64,000 nt of DNA, from positions 57,436-121,435 of the forward strand of contig NZ_PGUY01000027.1 of assembly GCF_002863585.1 (NCBI RefSeq). Reading direction: 5' to 3'. The stretch comes from Peribacillus deserti (lineage in GTDB: Bacteria > Bacillota > Bacilli > Bacillales > DSM-1321). Each line of letters starts with the position of its first letter. Positions within the stretch are counted from its first letter, which is position 1. Positions 1-10,058 of the stretch are shown here, one piece after another. A program made the translations under genes and the position numbers. Under the pieces are notes generated by a model that made no database searches, was not told the origin of the DNA, and was given only the letters and a program-made list of their open reading frames with translations.

Positions 1-65
1 ATAAACTCTTTTTCATATTTCTTATCCCCCTTTGAAATGATGGTACTTAATATATATACTTACTG

Positions 66-1034
66 TCATTCATATAAATGACAGGCTGTATAATGACCGG
101 GACTAACTTGTTTGAAAATCGGCCTTGAAGAGCTGCATATATCCATCACCTTAGGGCACCTTGTATGGAACGGACAGCCTTTTGGCGGGTTTGCTGGACT
201 CGGCACATCCCCTTGCAGGATGATTCTTTCTTTTTTATGCTCGACATCAGGTATAGGGACCGCCGATAATAACGCTTGTGTATATGGGTGCTTAGGGCTG
301 CTGTAAATGTCTTCACTATCTGCAAGCTCTACAATATGGCCGAGATACATCACACCCACTCGGTCGCTGATATGCCGGACTACTCCCAAGTCATGAGCGA
401 TAAAAAGGTATGTCAGGTCGAATTCTTTCTGCAAATCCTGCAAAAGATTCAGGACCTGTGATTGTATAGAAACGTCGAGAGCCGAGACTGGCTCATCTGC
501 AATGATTAATTTGGGGTTTACTGCCAGCGCACGGGCAATCCCGATTCTCTGCCTCTGACCGCCGCTGAACTGATGTGGGTAACGATTGGAATGATAGCTG
601 CTGAGACCTACAATCTCAAGTAATTCATTGACCCGTTTTTTCCGTTCAGCCTTATCCTTCACACCATGAACGATTAATGGTTCCTCGAGTATTTTCCTTA
701 CAGTATGCCTTGGGTTTAGCGATGCATATGGATCCTGAAAAACCATCTGCATTTCACGCCGCATCTTTCTCATATCAGCAGCCGGCAGCTCCGTGATATC
801 TGTTCCCTCAAAAAATATTTTCCCTTCACTCGGGTCTAACAGCCTAAGCAGCATCCGGCCGGTTGTAGATTTCCCGCAGCCGCTTTCACCTACAAGTCCA
901 AGCGTCTCACCTTTATTGATAAAAAATGAAATTCCATCAACAGCTTTTACTTCACCAATTGTTTTGCCCAGAAGTCCTCCTCTGATCGGGAAGTGTTTCT
1001 TTAAGTTTTCTACCTTAACTAATGGCTGTGTCAT
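66..1034 (-). CDS. Oligopeptide/dipeptide ABC transporter ATPase (OppF/DppF type)
   Basis: This 322-residue protein is one of the two nucleotide-binding subunits that power peptide (or nickel/oligosaccharide) uptake through an Opp/Dpp-family importer at the inner face of the membrane. The Walker A motif GESGCGKS lies at residues 49-56, followed by a Q-loop, the signature FSGGQRQR near 156, Walker B LIIADEP near 176, and a C-terminal oligopeptide-binding extension with the GCPFHTRCP cysteine cluster typical of the family. Its start overlaps the end of the upstream ATPase gene by 20 nt, so the two are translationally coupled. No permease or binding-protein gene is visible, so the substrate cannot be told; they may lie beyond position 1. 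Confidence 0.93.
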   Translation of the reverse strand: MTQPLVKVENLKKHFPIRGGLLGKTIGEVKAVDGISFFINKGETLGLVGESGCGKSTTGRMLLRLLDPSEGKIFFEGTDITELPAADMRKMRREMQMVFQDPYASLNPRHTVRKILEEPLIVHGVKDKAERKKRVNELLEIVGLSSYHSNRYPHQFSGGQRQRIGIARALAVNPKLIIADEPVSALDVSIQSQVLNLLQDLQKEFDLTYLFIAHDLGVVRHISDRVGVMYLGHIVELADSEDIYSSPKHPYTQALLSAVPIPDVEHKKERIILQGDVPSPANPPKGCPFHTRCPKVMDICSSSRPIFKQVSPGHYTACHLYE

Positions 1035-2025
1035 TCAGCTTTACTCCTTTTCCATCCTCATACAGCCAGCACCTGACTTTCTGGCCATCGCTTAAACTTT
1101 TCAGCGAAGGAGTTTTGGTTACGCACTTGTCCATCGCATGGGCACAGCGGGGTGCAAATGGGCAGCCGGGCTGGGCAGCCCCGGGCTTTGGTACATTGCC
1201 GGGTATGGAGTATAATCGTTCTTTTTTATCCCTCATATCAGGTACAGATTGAATCAGCCCGATCGTATAGGGATGTTTTGGATCCTGGAAAATAGTTCTG
1301 ACATCTGCTTCTTCCACAATTCGCCCTGAATACATCACTGCAACACGTTCACAAATTTCAGCCACTACACCCAGATCATGGGTGATCATCATGATGGCTG
1401 TCTCTGTTTCTTTATTTAATTTCTTCATTAGCTCCAGAATTTGTGCCTGTATCGTTACATCGAGTGCGGTTGTTGGTTCATCAGCTATTAATAGTGCCGG
1501 GTCGCAGATCATAGCCATGGCTATCATAACACGCTGTCTCATTCCTCCTGAGAGCTGGTGGGGATATTCCCTGATCAGGTCCTCGGCTCTTGGCAGGCCG
1601 ACAAGCCTAAGCATCTCTACAGCCCTGGCTTCAGCCATTTTTTTATTCCATTTTCTATGTATTCTTATAGATTCGATTAACTGCTCGCCAATTGTAAACA
1701 CTGGATTTAAGCTGGTCATCGGTTCCTGAAAAATCATTGCAATGTCATTCCCGCGAATCTTTCTCATTCGGGATTCCGGGGCATCAGCAAGGTTTTCTCC
1801 CTTAAAAAGAATCTCTCCTTCAACCTTTCCGGAGGGTGAAGGAACAAGGCCCATGATCGATAAGGATGTAACGCTTTTCCCGCATCCGGATTCTCCCACT
1901 ATACCGAGGATCTCCCCAGGATTAATGTGAAAACTAATTCCGTTGACTACAGGTACTTCGGCTTCATCCGTCCGAAAGCTGGTTTTCAGCTCTTTCACTT
2001 CTATGATTGGTTTGTTCAAGGACAT
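1015..2025 (-). CDS. Oligopeptide/dipeptide ABC transporter ATPase (OppD/DppD type)
   Basis: This 336-residue protein is the partner nucleotide-binding subunit of an Opp/Dpp-family importer. It carries Walker A GESGCGKS near residues 44-51, the signature LSGGMRQR near 160, Walker B LLIADEP, an H-loop in ITHDLGVV, and the C-terminal oligo_HPY extension with GCPFAPRCA and further cysteines. The start ATG has an AGGAGT-type ribosome site just upstream. It is the first gene of the pair and overlaps the OppF-type gene. In B. subtilis hemL is followed by spoVID and ysxE; here this ATPase pair follows the hemL terminator instead. Confidence 0.93.
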   Translation of the reverse strand: MSLNKPIIEVKELKTSFRTDEAEVPVVNGISFHINPGEILGIVGESGCGKSVTSLSIMGLVPSPSGKVEGEILFKGENLADAPESRMRKIRGNDIAMIFQEPMTSLNPVFTIGEQLIESIRIHRKWNKKMAEARAVEMLRLVGLPRAEDLIREYPHQLSGGMRQRVMIAMAMICDPALLIADEPTTALDVTIQAQILELMKKLNKETETAIMMITHDLGVVAEICERVAVMYSGRIVEEADVRTIFQDPKHPYTIGLIQSVPDMRDKKERLYSIPGNVPKPGAAQPGCPFAPRCAHAMDKCVTKTPSLKSLSDGQKVRCWLYEDGKGVKLNDTAIS

Positions 2026-2154
2026 AACTCCTTTCTCTTGGGGATATATGTAATTTATAGAATATGATTGAATTATGACATTTTTCTGATTACTTCACAA
2101 TATTTAATTGGAATAATTTGAAATCTCACCGGTTTTCTTTTAGTCAAAAAACAA

Positions 2155-2188
2155 AAAAACAGTCGATTCCATAAGGAAATCGACTGCT
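2155..2188 (-). terminator. Rho-independent terminator of the hem operon
   Basis: An inverted repeat (AGTCGATTTCC / GGAATCGACT on the minus strand) is followed by a run of seven T residues, about 30 nt after the hemL stop. The T/A runs flank both sides, so it may also work weakly on the plus strand. Confidence 0.85.
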
Positions 2189-2217
2189 TTTTTAAGAAAT
2201 ATTTTCCGCCCCAAAAA

Positions 2218-3507
2218 TTATTTATTCAATGCAGAAAAAGCTTTTTCAGCTGCCTGTATCGTATGCTGTATATCCCCATCGGTATGAGCGGTCGATAAGA
2301 ATAATCCCTCGAATTGTGACGGAGGAAGGAATACACCCTGCTCAGCCATTTCACGGTAATAGGAAGCAAAGAACTCCAGGTTAGAAGTTTTGGCCTTTTC
2401 ATAGTTGATGACGGTCTCATTAGTAAAAAAGAAACCAATCATAGAGCCGGCACGATTAAATGTTACTGGTATGTTGTATTTTTGGGCAGCCTTGCTGATG
2501 CCTTCCTCCAGCAGATCACCTTTGCGGTTGAACTCTTTATAATCCTCAGGAGTCAGCTGGCTCAGTGTCTCGTAGCCTGCTGTCATGGCAAGAGGATTAC
2601 CAGATAATGTTCCTGCTTGATAGATAGGCCCGCTTGGAGCAATCTGGTTCATAATTTCGGCTTTCCCGCCGTAAGCCCCTACAGGCAGACCGCCGCCGAT
2701 TACTTTACCCAGACAGGTTAGATCAGGAGTAATACCATAGTACCCTTGGGCACAGTTATAGCCAACCCGGAACCCAGTCATAACTTCATCAAAGATTAGA
2801 AGTGCGCCATATTGTTCAGTAATCTCACGCAGGCCTTGAAGGAAGCCTTCAACAGGAGGAACGACCCCCATATTGCCCGCCACAGGTTCAACAATTATTC
2901 CTGCAAGATCGTCTCCATACTGTTCGAATGCAAGCTTCACACTGTCAAGATCATTGTAAGGAACAGTAATGGTGTTTTTGGCGACACTTTCAGGCACACC
3001 TGGGCTGTCTGGCAGTCCAAGCGTCGCCACACCAGATCCAGCTTTGATTAATAGGGAGTCTCCATGGCCATGGTAACTGCCTTCAAACTTCAGAATCTTA
3101 TTTCTGCTTGTATATCCTCTTGCAAGGCGGATGGCACTCATCGTGGCTTCCGTTCCTGAGGAAACCATTCTGATGACCTCGATAGATGGAACTCTCTCAA
3201 TAACAAGATCTGCGAGCTTGTTTTCTAAAAGGGTCGGCGCGCCAAAGCTTGTGCCCGTCTCTGCCACCTTTTTAATGGCCTCCACAACTCTTTCATTCGT
3301 ATGCCCAAGAATGAGAGGTCCCCATGACAGAACATAATCAATATATTCGTTGCCGTCTAAATCATAGATTTTAGATCCTTTTCCTTTTTCCATGAAAATT
3401 GGATCCATATCTACTGATTTAAATGCACGGACCGGACTGTTTACGCCGCCCGGCATCATTTCCTTCGCTGCTTTAAAGGCCTCTCTGGATTTTTCATATG
3501 AACGCAT
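2218..3507 (-). CDS. hemL: Glutamate-1-semialdehyde 2,1-aminomutase
   Basis: HemL converts glutamate-1-semialdehyde to 5-aminolevulinate, the second step of the C5 tetrapyrrole pathway in the cytosol. The 429-residue length is normal. It is a fold-type I PLP enzyme: the catalytic lysine is K268 in the [12 protein letters not shown] motif, and the PLP-phosphate region [16 protein letters not shown] lies near 117-131. It is the last gene of hemAXCDBL, 34 nt after hemB, and is followed by a strong terminator. The start ATG is preceded by a GGGGG ribosome site. Confidence 0.98.
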   Translation of the reverse strand: MRSYEKSREAFKAAKEMMPGGVNSPVRAFKSVDMDPIFMEKGKGSKIYDLDGNEYIDYVLSWGPLILGHTNERVVEAIKKVAETGTSFGAPTLLENKLADLVIERVPSIEVIRMVSSGTEATMSAIRLARGYTSRNKILKFEGSYHGHGDSLLIKAGSGVATLGLPDSPGVPESVAKNTITVPYNDLDSVKLAFEQYGDDLAGIIVEPVAGNMGVVPPVEGFLQGLREITEQYGALLIFDEVMTGFRVGYNCAQGYYGITPDLTCLGKVIGGGLPVGAYGGKAEIMNQIAPSGPIYQAGTLSGNPLAMTAGYETLSQLTPEDYKEFNRKGDLLEEGISKAAQKYNIPVTFNRAGSMIGFFFTNETVINYEKAKTSNLEFFASYYREMAEQGVFLPPSQFEGLFLSTAHTDGDIQHTIQAAEKAFSALNK

Positions 3508-3541
3508 CGCTATTCCCCCGTTCGAGAGTGATTGGTTTGTT

Positions 3542-4531
3542 TTATTGTTCTTCTTTTATCCATCTGGCTGCATCTTTTGCAAAGTAAGTAATAATTAAAT
3601 CGGCACCCGCACGTTTCATGCTGGTCAATGTCTCCATGACGATACTTTTCTCATCAATCCAGCCGTTGATCGCCGCAGCTTTGATCATGGAGTACTCACC
3701 GCTCACATTATAAGCAACAACCGGCAGATTAAAGTTATTTTTCACATCTCGCATGATATCCAGATAGCTTAGAGATGGCTTGACAATCAAGAAGTCAGCT
3801 CCCTCTTCCACATCAGATTCTGCTTCACGGATTGCTTCAAGACGGTTAGCCGGATCCATTTGATAGGTCTTTCTATCACCAAATTGAGGAGCGCTGTTTG
3901 CAGCATCCCTAAAAGGCCCGTAATAGGCAGAAGAATATTTTACAGCATAAGACATTACGGGTATATCCGTGTAGCCAGCTTCATCAAGTCCAGCGCGGAT
4001 AGCCGCGACAAATCCATCCATCATATTGGAAGGTGCAATAATATCCGCGCCGGCTTCTGCCTGGCTTACAGCCGTTTTTGCAAGAAGCTCCAATGATTCA
4101 TCGTTCAAGATTTTTCCATTTTCCACTATACCGCAATGTCCATGGCTTGTATATTCACATAAGCAGGTATCCGCAACAACGATGATCTCTGGATGGCTCT
4201 TTTTTACAACACGGGTTGCTTCCTGAACAATTCCATTATGTGAATAAGCACCTGTGCCGCATTCGTCCTTATGATCTTCCTCAGGTACACCGAATAAGAT
4301 GACAGATTTAATGCCAAGGCTGACCACTTCGTTCATTTCAGCTTCAAGAACATCAAGGGAAATCTGATATACACCCGGCATTGAAGAGATTTCATTCTTA
4401 ACATTCGTGCCTTCAACTACAAAAATGGGATAAATAAAATCTTCAGTACGAAGAAAGGTCTCTCTCACTAACGCTCTCATATTTTTACTTGTACGCAGGC
4501 GGCGGTGCCTGTTAAATTGTAATTCATTCAT
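3542..4531 (-). CDS. hemB: Delta-aminolevulinic acid dehydratase (porphobilinogen synthase)
   Basis: HemB condenses two 5-aminolevulinate molecules into porphobilinogen. The 329-residue protein has the zinc-binding cysteine triad (C123, C125, C133 in [13 protein letters not shown]) and the two active-site lysines K198 (in [16 protein letters not shown]) and K251 (in [11 protein letters not shown]), so it is a zinc-type enzyme. Its ATG shares one base with the hemD stop codon (TAATG), which means translational coupling within the hem operon. Confidence 0.98.
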   Translation of the reverse strand: MNELQFNRHRRLRTSKNMRALVRETFLRTEDFIYPIFVVEGTNVKNEISSMPGVYQISLDVLEAEMNEVVSLGIKSVILFGVPEEDHKDECGTGAYSHNGIVQEATRVVKKSHPEIIVVADTCLCEYTSHGHCGIVENGKILNDESLELLAKTAVSQAEAGADIIAPSNMMDGFVAAIRAGLDEAGYTDIPVMSYAVKYSSAYYGPFRDAANSAPQFGDRKTYQMDPANRLEAIREAESDVEEGADFLIVKPSLSYLDIMRDVKNNFNLPVVAYNVSGEYSMIKAAAINGWIDEKSIVMETLTSMKRAGADLIITYFAKDAARWIKEEQ

Positions 4532-5310
4532 TATAGCTTCCTCCTGCTCATATCATTTTTGTAAAAAGCAATAATAGCCTGTAACATGCCGTCAACCGTG
4601 TAAGTATCCGGGCATATTTGGACAGTCAGCCCCAATGCTTCCGCTTTATTTTTTGCGGCGGGGCCGATACAGGCCACAACACTTTCCTGGATCGCTTCTT
4701 CAAGGTTATTTTTACGGACGATTTTCATAAAATTTGCTGCCGTTGAGGCGCTGGTGAACGTAAGTACATCCGCTTTATTCGTTTCAAAGAATTCAATTAA
4801 CCCGCTTTCACTTGAAGGAGGCATTTTGTTTTCATACATAATGATTTCGGTACATATATGGCCCTCGCTTGTCAGGGTCTCATAGATTATATTCCGTGCA
4901 AGATTTCCTTTTGGCAGGAGAACCTTCTCCTGCTGTTTTAATCTGCCGGTAAATTCCCGGACAAAAGCCTCCGCAATAAAACTTTCAGGAATAAAATCAA
5001 TCCTGAATCCCAATCTCTCGATGGCTTCCTTTGTTTTTTCGCCAATGGCTGCAATTTTAGGATGTCCAAGTGCAGCTAGCCGTTCTTTGGTTAAACAAGC
5101 AAACTTAAAAGCATTTGCACTGGTAAAGATGATCCAATCATACTTGCCGTCCGGTAAAGATTTTCCGGTCTTCTTAAAAGAGATCATCGGAATAGAAACA
5201 GGAATACCTCCCAGTCTTTCAACACTTTTAATAAGCGGGTCAGCCTGGCCTTCTGCTCTTGTTATTAAAACCTTTATTCCGGCAAGCGGTTTATCGAATC
5301 CGGCTGACAT
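4531..5310 (-). CDS. hemD: Uroporphyrinogen-III synthase
   Basis: HemD closes and inverts ring D of hydroxymethylbilane to give uroporphyrinogen III. The 259-residue length and two-lobed HEM4 fold fit. The family is poorly conserved; recognisable parts are the N-terminal [13 protein letters not shown] segment, the IIFTSANAF motif and the second-lobe [12 protein letters not shown] motif. Position between hemC and hemB, with one-base overlaps at both ends (TGATG at its own start), supports the assignment strongly. Confidence 0.95.
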   Translation of the reverse strand: MSAGFDKPLAGIKVLITRAEGQADPLIKSVERLGGIPVSIPMISFKKTGKSLPDGKYDWIIFTSANAFKFACLTKERLAALGHPKIAAIGEKTKEAIERLGFRIDFIPESFIAEAFVREFTGRLKQQEKVLLPKGNLARNIIYETLTSEGHICTEIIMYENKMPPSSESGLIEFFETNKADVLTFTSASTAANFMKIVRKNNLEEAIQESVVACIGPAAKNKAEALGLTVQICPDTYTVDGMLQAIIAFYKNDMSRRKL

Positions 5311-6242
5311 CAGCTCTGGTCTAGTTCCTTCTTTACAGCGTCTATCAGGTCTTTTCCGCCTTTTGCCGCTAAGAGGGCAGCTGCTTCAATACCGATTGCA
5401 GCAGGATCGTTCCCTGTAAGAGTCTCTTTCAAGATGACAGAGCCATCTGGCTTTGCCACAAGTGCAGTTAATGAAATCTGGCCTGAGGATTCTACTGCAT
5501 ACCCGGCGATAGGCACCTGGCAGCCACCTTCCATCTTATCCAAAAATGCCCGTTCAGCTTTTACCGTGTTTTCGGTTACCGCACAGTTCAGTTTCGCTAG
5601 TCCTTCTAACAGCTCGGTATCATCCTCACGGCATTCAATAGAGAGCGCCCCCTGCCCGACAGCAGGAAGACAAAGATCAGGTTCTAGATATTCAGTTACA
5701 ACCTCAGACTTCCAGCCCATCCTGGCAAGCCCAGCCGCAGCAAGGATGATAGCATCGTACTCTTCATCCTTCAGCTTTTGAAGTCGGGTATCAATGTTTC
5801 CTCTGATCCACTTAATCTCAAGATCAGGCCGGCTTGCAAGCAGCTGGGCGCTCCGGCGGAGACTGCTTGTACCTATCACGGCACCAGATGGCAGATCTTT
5901 AAGATTGATATTACCTTTGGAAATGAGAGCATCCCTATGGTCTTCACGGGGAGGAACACAGCCTATCGTTAATCCTTCTGGCAGGACTGCAGGCATATCC
6001 TTCATACTATGTACAGCCATATCTATTTCTTTATCGAGCAATGCCTGCTCAATTTCCTTGACGAAAAGCCCTTTACCGCCTACTTTCGACAGTGTTACAT
6101 CAAGAATCTGGTCACCCTTTGTTACAATTTCCTTAACTTCAAATTCGTATGGAACCCCCAGGCTTTTCAGCTGATTGATTACCCAGTTTGTTTGTGTCAG
6201 AGCCAATTTGCTCCGTCTAGATCCTACAATAATTTTTCTCAT
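5310..6242 (-). CDS. hemC: Hydroxymethylbilane synthase (porphobilinogen deaminase)
   Basis: HemC polymerises four porphobilinogens into hydroxymethylbilane. The 310-residue protein begins with the family motif [16 protein letters not shown], contains the substrate-binding stretch VHSMKDMP near 77-84, and has the cysteine that carries the dipyrromethane cofactor at about residue 231 in [13 protein letters not shown]. It lies 12 nt after hemX and its stop overlaps the hemD start by one base. Confidence 0.98.
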   Translation of the reverse strand: MRKIIVGSRRSKLALTQTNWVINQLKSLGVPYEFEVKEIVTKGDQILDVTLSKVGGKGLFVKEIEQALLDKEIDMAVHSMKDMPAVLPEGLTIGCVPPREDHRDALISKGNINLKDLPSGAVIGTSSLRRSAQLLASRPDLEIKWIRGNIDTRLQKLKDEEYDAIILAAAGLARMGWKSEVVTEYLEPDLCLPAVGQGALSIECREDDTELLEGLAKLNCAVTENTVKAERAFLDKMEGGCQVPIAGYAVESSGQISLTALVAKPDGSVILKETLTGNDPAAIGIEAAALLAAKGGKDLIDAVKKELDQS

Positions 6243-6254
6243 AAAAGCCTCCTG

Positions 6255-7088
6255 TTACGAATACCAAAAATGGAATCCTGATAAACTGCCGAATAATAAA
6301 AAGTTAACAAGAACGATCAAAAAGGAACCCAGGTTCCAGAATGCAAGAGTCCTGCCGTATACCTGTCTTCTAACCTTGCGATATAAGTAAATGCTGTAGG
6401 CAATTAATACTATGAAAGAGCCGATAATTTTTGGGTCAGCCCAGGGAATGGCCGGGAGTTTAATATTAGCCCACTGCAGTCCTAGAATCAATGAAAGCAG
6501 CAGCAATGGGACCCCTATTACATTTAGAATATACGATGTTTTTTCAAGCTTGGATAAATCCCCTAGACGGGTCAGCCTTTTTCCCCATTTTTTCCGTTTC
6601 AATAAATCATACTGAATTAAATAGAGAAGCGAGAAAACGAATGAAAGAGTAAAAGCTCCATAAGAAAGGATGGCCATTGTTATATGAATCAGCAGAAGCT
6701 CAGATACTAATCTCTCGGCAAGTGCGTGTGATTCTACCTGTACAGGGGCAAATGTGTGGACAGCCATCACGATGAACCCTAATACATTGGTAAAAAAAAC
6801 GGTAAAATCAATTCTCAATAGCCTATTAATTCCTAAAGAGAGTGTAATTAATACCCATGCATAAAAATATAATCCCTCAAAAATCGTTAAAACAGGGAAT
6901 CTGCCAGTTTTGACCACATAAAGGCATAAAAAAATGGTTTGAAGGAGCCAAACAAATGCAAGTAACCAGAAGGCAATTCTGTTTGCCTTCCGGTTATTAT
7001 TAAGGAAATCTATAAAATATAAGAGCACGCTCAAAGCATATATAACAACGGTGGCCTCGTGAAGCCTGGTCATGGATAATTCAAGCAT
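6255..7088 (-). CDS. hemX: HemX-like membrane protein (CcsA/cytochrome c assembly family)
   Basis: This 277-residue integral membrane protein has eight predicted hydrophobic segments and belongs to the cytochrome c assembly (CcsA/CcmC-like) domain family. In B. subtilis the gene at this position is hemX, whose product lowers the steady-state amount of HemA; that role is taken from the relative. It lies 13 nt downstream of hemA and 12 nt upstream of hemC, so it belongs to the operon. The reaction, if there is one, is not known from the sequence. Confidence 0.92.
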   Translation of the reverse strand: MLELSMTRLHEATVVIYALSVLLYFIDFLNNNRKANRIAFWLLAFVWLLQTIFLCLYVVKTGRFPVLTIFEGLYFYAWVLITLSLGINRLLRIDFTVFFTNVLGFIVMAVHTFAPVQVESHALAERLVSELLLIHITMAILSYGAFTLSFVFSLLYLIQYDLLKRKKWGKRLTRLGDLSKLEKTSYILNVIGVPLLLLSLILGLQWANIKLPAIPWADPKIIGSFIVLIAYSIYLYRKVRRQVYGRTLAFWNLGSFLIVLVNFLLFGSLSGFHFWYS

Positions 7089-7101
7089 GGAATTCCCTCA
7101 C

Positions 7102-8442
7102 TTACCCTTGAACCGTTATCGGTTTAAGCTCTTTTGAATGTCCCCTGCTTACATCTCTGTCCGTATGTTTCTTTACTTCATCACCAATGTTAAAAATTTT
7201 CACGAAACTGTCGAGAGCTTCAGAAGAGTTCTGGCTGCCTGCGAGTTCCTTAGCATAAGAAATTGGATCCTTTAACATCTGGTTGATGATGCTCTTTGTA
7301 TGCTTATTAAGAAGTTTCACTTCCCTCTCCGACAGGTCAGGAAGCTTTCTCTGGATGCTTTCCATTGTTTCGGACTGAATAGCCAGTGCTTTTTCTCTTA
7401 GAGAAGAAATAACCGGGACTACTCCAAGCATATTGATCCATTGATTGAAGCCGGATATTTCCTCTTCAATCATGAGCATGATGGTTTCAGCTGCCGCTTT
7501 TCTTTCTTGAAGGTTTGCTTGCACAATTCCTTCCAGGTCATCAATATCATAAAGGAAGACATTTTCGAAATCTGCTATGGCAGGCTCTAAATCCCTAGGT
7601 ACAGCAATATCCACCATAAATATAGGGCGGCCTTTACGCATTTTTGTTACCTGTTCCATTGTATCCTTAGAAATCACAAAATCCTTTGCGCCCGTAGAGC
7701 TGATAAGGATGTCCGCTTCCACCAGGGCACACTGAAGCTCCTGCAGCTGTTTAGCCTCTCCATTGAAACGCCCGGCTAGCGATACCGCCTTTTCAAAGGT
7801 ACGGTTGATAACCGTGATTTTTGTGGCTCCGCTTCCGTGCAGGTTCTGAATCGCTAATTCACCCATCTTGCCGGCACCAAGAATCAATACATGTTTGTCC
7901 TTAAGAGATCCAAATATTTTCTTGGCCAGCTCCACCGCAGCATAGCTTACAGAAACAGCATTCGTATTAATTTCGGTCTCAGCATGCGCCCTTTTAGCCA
8001 ATGTCAGGGCTTGTTTAAATAAACGGTTAAAAATAGAACCGACTGTTTGTTCCTCCTGTGCGAGCAAAAAGCTTGACCGTACTTGTCCAAGAATCTGGGT
8101 TTCCCCAAGCACCATGGAATCAAGTCCGCATGCAACTTTAAATAAATGCTCGATGGCCCCTTCCTGCTCATAAATAAACAAGAAAGGAGAAAACTCTTCT
8201 TTCTCTATATTAAACCATTCGGATAAGAATTCTTTTATATAGTAACGGCCAGTATGGATCTGGTCGACTACAGCATATATTTCAGTTCTGTTGCATGTAG
8301 AAATAATTACATTTTCTAATATGCTTTTTTTAGTTTTAAGGGCTTTCATCGCCGAATCAAGCTCCGATTCATTGAAGGAAAGTCTTTCTCTTATCTCGAC
8401 AGGGGCAGTTCTAAAGTTAAGGCCGACTGCTAAAATATGCAT
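7102..8442 (-). CDS. hemA: Glutamyl-tRNA reductase
   Basis: HemA reduces glutamyl-tRNA(Glu) to glutamate-1-semialdehyde with NADPH, the first committed step of the C5 heme pathway. The 446-residue protein has the catalytic cysteine C50 in [13 protein letters not shown], the NADPH-binding [15 protein letters not shown] near 190-204, and the C-terminal dimerisation helix. The start ATG is preceded by GGGGGTG. It is the first gene of hemAXCDBL. A PerR-like operator sits between its promoter and start, so peroxide or iron control, as in B. subtilis, is likely. A tRNA-Glu gene lies in the same window at 62445-62516. Confidence 0.98.
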   Translation of the reverse strand: MHILAVGLNFRTAPVEIRERLSFNESELDSAMKALKTKKSILENVIISTCNRTEIYAVVDQIHTGRYYIKEFLSEWFNIEKEEFSPFLFIYEQEGAIEHLFKVACGLDSMVLGETQILGQVRSSFLLAQEEQTVGSIFNRLFKQALTLAKRAHAETEINTNAVSVSYAAVELAKKIFGSLKDKHVLILGAGKMGELAIQNLHGSGATKITVINRTFEKAVSLAGRFNGEAKQLQELQCALVEADILISSTGAKDFVISKDTMEQVTKMRKGRPIFMVDIAVPRDLEPAIADFENVFLYDIDDLEGIVQANLQERKAAAETIMLMIEEEISGFNQWINMLGVVPVISSLREKALAIQSETMESIQRKLPDLSEREVKLLNKHTKSIINQMLKDPISYAKELAGSQNSSEALDSFVKIFNIGDEVKKHTDRDVSRGHSKELKPITVQG

Positions 8443-8474
8443 GATCCACTTGCACCCCCAAAAAATTTACGTAT

Positions 8475-8504
8475 TTATAATTATTATTAACAATAAACAT
8501 TATA
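8475..8504 (-). promoter_or_regulatory. hemA promoter -10 with overlapping PerR-like operator
   Basis: On the minus strand the sequence TAATAATAATTATAA (8475-8489) matches the PerR box TTATAATNATTATAA in all but one position. A TATAAT -10 element lies just upstream at 8499-8504; I see no good -35. The box would span roughly +3 to +17, a position that blocks transcription. B. subtilis hemAXCDBL is a known PerR target, so this is probably a conserved site. Confidence 0.65.
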
Positions 8505-8630
8505 GCATGTATTAAAAGCTTTATCGCGATATAATTATGAACAGATGATGAAAACTTTGCCTGTTTGTTTTTGCCTGCTCTTTTAAGTTTTCTATTATCA
8601 TTTATAGACTTATGAATAAGGGGGGGAACC

Positions 8631-9119
8631 ATGAAATCTCAATCGTTATTTCCCGGGTTTATACTAATGGGATTCGGACTATATTTCTTTCTTGAACAAT
8701 CTAATATCGAACCTTTCCAGGGCTTCTTTACCTGGCCAACGCTGCTCATGATTGTAGGGATCGCTTTTCTTGTACAGGCGTATGGAGCAAGAGATTATGA
8801 GGCAATCCTGCCGGGTGTCACTCTCACGGGATTCGGCATTCATTTTCATATTGTCACAAAACTAAAAATATGGCCGGATCATATCGGCATCTTTATTCTT
8901 ATTATCGGGCTTGGCTTTATCCTTCGAGCGAGGGAGACAAAGTCCGGGATGATTCAGGGAGTATTGTTGCTGCTCATAGCTGTTTTGCTGCTTTTTTATG
9001 ACAGGATCACATCGTGGATGGGTCTGCTTGAGTCGAGCGCAGCGACTGCCTGGAAATTCTGGCCGTTTTTATTGATTGGATCAGGTCTATTTTTTATGCT
9101 TCAGAAAAAAAGAAAGTAA
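8631..9119 (+). CDS. Small multi-pass membrane protein, LiaF-like transmembrane domain
   Basis: This is one of few plus-strand genes. The 162-residue protein has six hydrophobic segments (about residues 7-22, 33-50, 58-76, 83-98, 106-121, 139-157) ending in a basic KKKRK tail. Two similar halves with FPGFILMGFG/WPTLLMIVGIAFL-like patterns resemble the LiaI/LiaF (DUF5668-type) transmembrane domain. The ribosome site AAGGGGGGGAACC precedes ATG. The LiaF soluble domain is missing. Function is unknown; a role in envelope stress sensing would be only an analogy. Confidence 0.8.
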   Translation: MKSQSLFPGFILMGFGLYFFLEQSNIEPFQGFFTWPTLLMIVGIAFLVQAYGARDYEAILPGVTLTGFGIHFHIVTKLKIWPDHIGIFILIIGLGFILRARETKSGMIQGVLLLLIAVLLLFYDRITSWMGLLESSAATAWKFWPFLLIGSGLFFMLQKKRK

Positions 9120-9430
9120 TACCTTTCTATTTCCCATACAAATGCAGATTATGTCTGTCTATACACAAATTATGAAAATAAGCAGCAATATTCTTCAGGG
9201 CAATTAGCCTCTTTTGTTATAAAACTATGCCCGATTGAATAAAGCTGCAGTTTGTTAACATAGCCTTTTACATAGGCGAAGACTAAAAGCATAATGGGTG
9301 AAAATGCCATAAACATAAGCATAATTGGCAAAAGCAGGATAAGGCATAAATGTTTGCAGCTCTTTTTATACCCATACCGGTTCTAAGAAGCTGACACGGT
9401 AATTTAGATCAGTTCTAAAATCTTAGAAAA
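9120..9430. other. Intergenic region without visible features
   Basis: About 310 nt between the plus-strand membrane gene and the ysxC terminator. I see no ORF with a ribosome site, no RNA motif and no strong repeat. Confidence 0.5.
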
Positions 9431-9475
9431 AGGGCGGCTTCATGTCAAAACAGACATCTTAAGCCGCCCTTTCCA
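9428..9475 (-). terminator. Terminator after ysxC
   Basis: A long inverted repeat with arms AAAGGGCGGCTT and AAGCCGCCCTTT, plus an inner GATGTC/GACATG pairing, lies directly after the ysxC stop and ends in TTTTT on the minus strand. Confidence 0.9.
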
Positions 9476-9476
9476 T

Positions 9477-10058
9477 TTACATCATGCTTTCTAATATTGT
9501 CCAGGCCTCTTCTTTTCCCAGACCTGTTTCTGAAGAAAACAAAACGATGTTATCGTCTGGATCGAAATCCAGTGTTTGCTTCGTAACTTTTAAATGCTTC
9601 TGCCATTTCCCTTTAGGGATCTTATCGGCCTTGGTGGCAATGACTACGCATGGGATTTCATAATGCTTGAGAAAGTTATACATCATCACATCATCACTGG
9701 TTGGGGGATGACGCAGATCAACAATCAGCAGAACTGCTCTGAGCTGTTCTCTTGTTGTAATGTATGTTTCAATCATTTTACCCCAGGCTTCCCGTTCTGA
9801 CTTGGAAACCTTCGCATAGCCATATCCCGGAACATCCACAAAATGAAGAGCTTCGTTTAACAGATAAAAGTTCAAAGTCTGCGTTTTACCAGGCTTTGAA
9901 GAAATTCTTGCAAGGGCCTTCCGGTTTATCATTTTATTAATAAAAGACGATTTGCCAACATTCGATCTGCCGGCGAGTGCAAACTCTGGCAGATCTCCCT
10001 CCGGATATTGAGCTGGCCTAACAGCACTGATGACGATTTCTGAGGAGGTAATATTCAT
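9477..10058 (-). CDS. ysxC: Ribosome biogenesis GTP-binding protein YsxC/EngB
   Basis: YsxC (EngB, YihA) is a small essential GTPase acting late in 50S subunit assembly. The 193-residue protein has the G1 motif GRSNVGKSS near 30-38, G3 DVPGYGYAK, and G4 ATKADK. Its start ATG directly follows the lonA stop codon (TAA ATG), so it is cotranscribed with lonA and ends in a strong terminator. This lonA-ysxC order is standard in Bacillaceae. Confidence 0.97.
   Translation of the reverse strand: MNITSSEIVISAVRPAQYPEGDLPEFALAGRSNVGKSSFINKMINRKALARISSKPGKTQTLNFYLLNEALHFVDVPGYGYAKVSKSEREAWGKMIETYITTREQLRAVLLIVDLRHPPTSDDVMMYNFLKHYEIPCVVIATKADKIPKGKWQKHLKVTKQTLDFDPDDNIVLFSSETGLGKEEAWTILESMM

Noticed and set aside
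8417..8632. 71-codon minus-strand ORF upstream of hemA
   Set aside because: It overlaps the hemA promoter, PerR-like box and hemA start in another frame, with no family resemblance.
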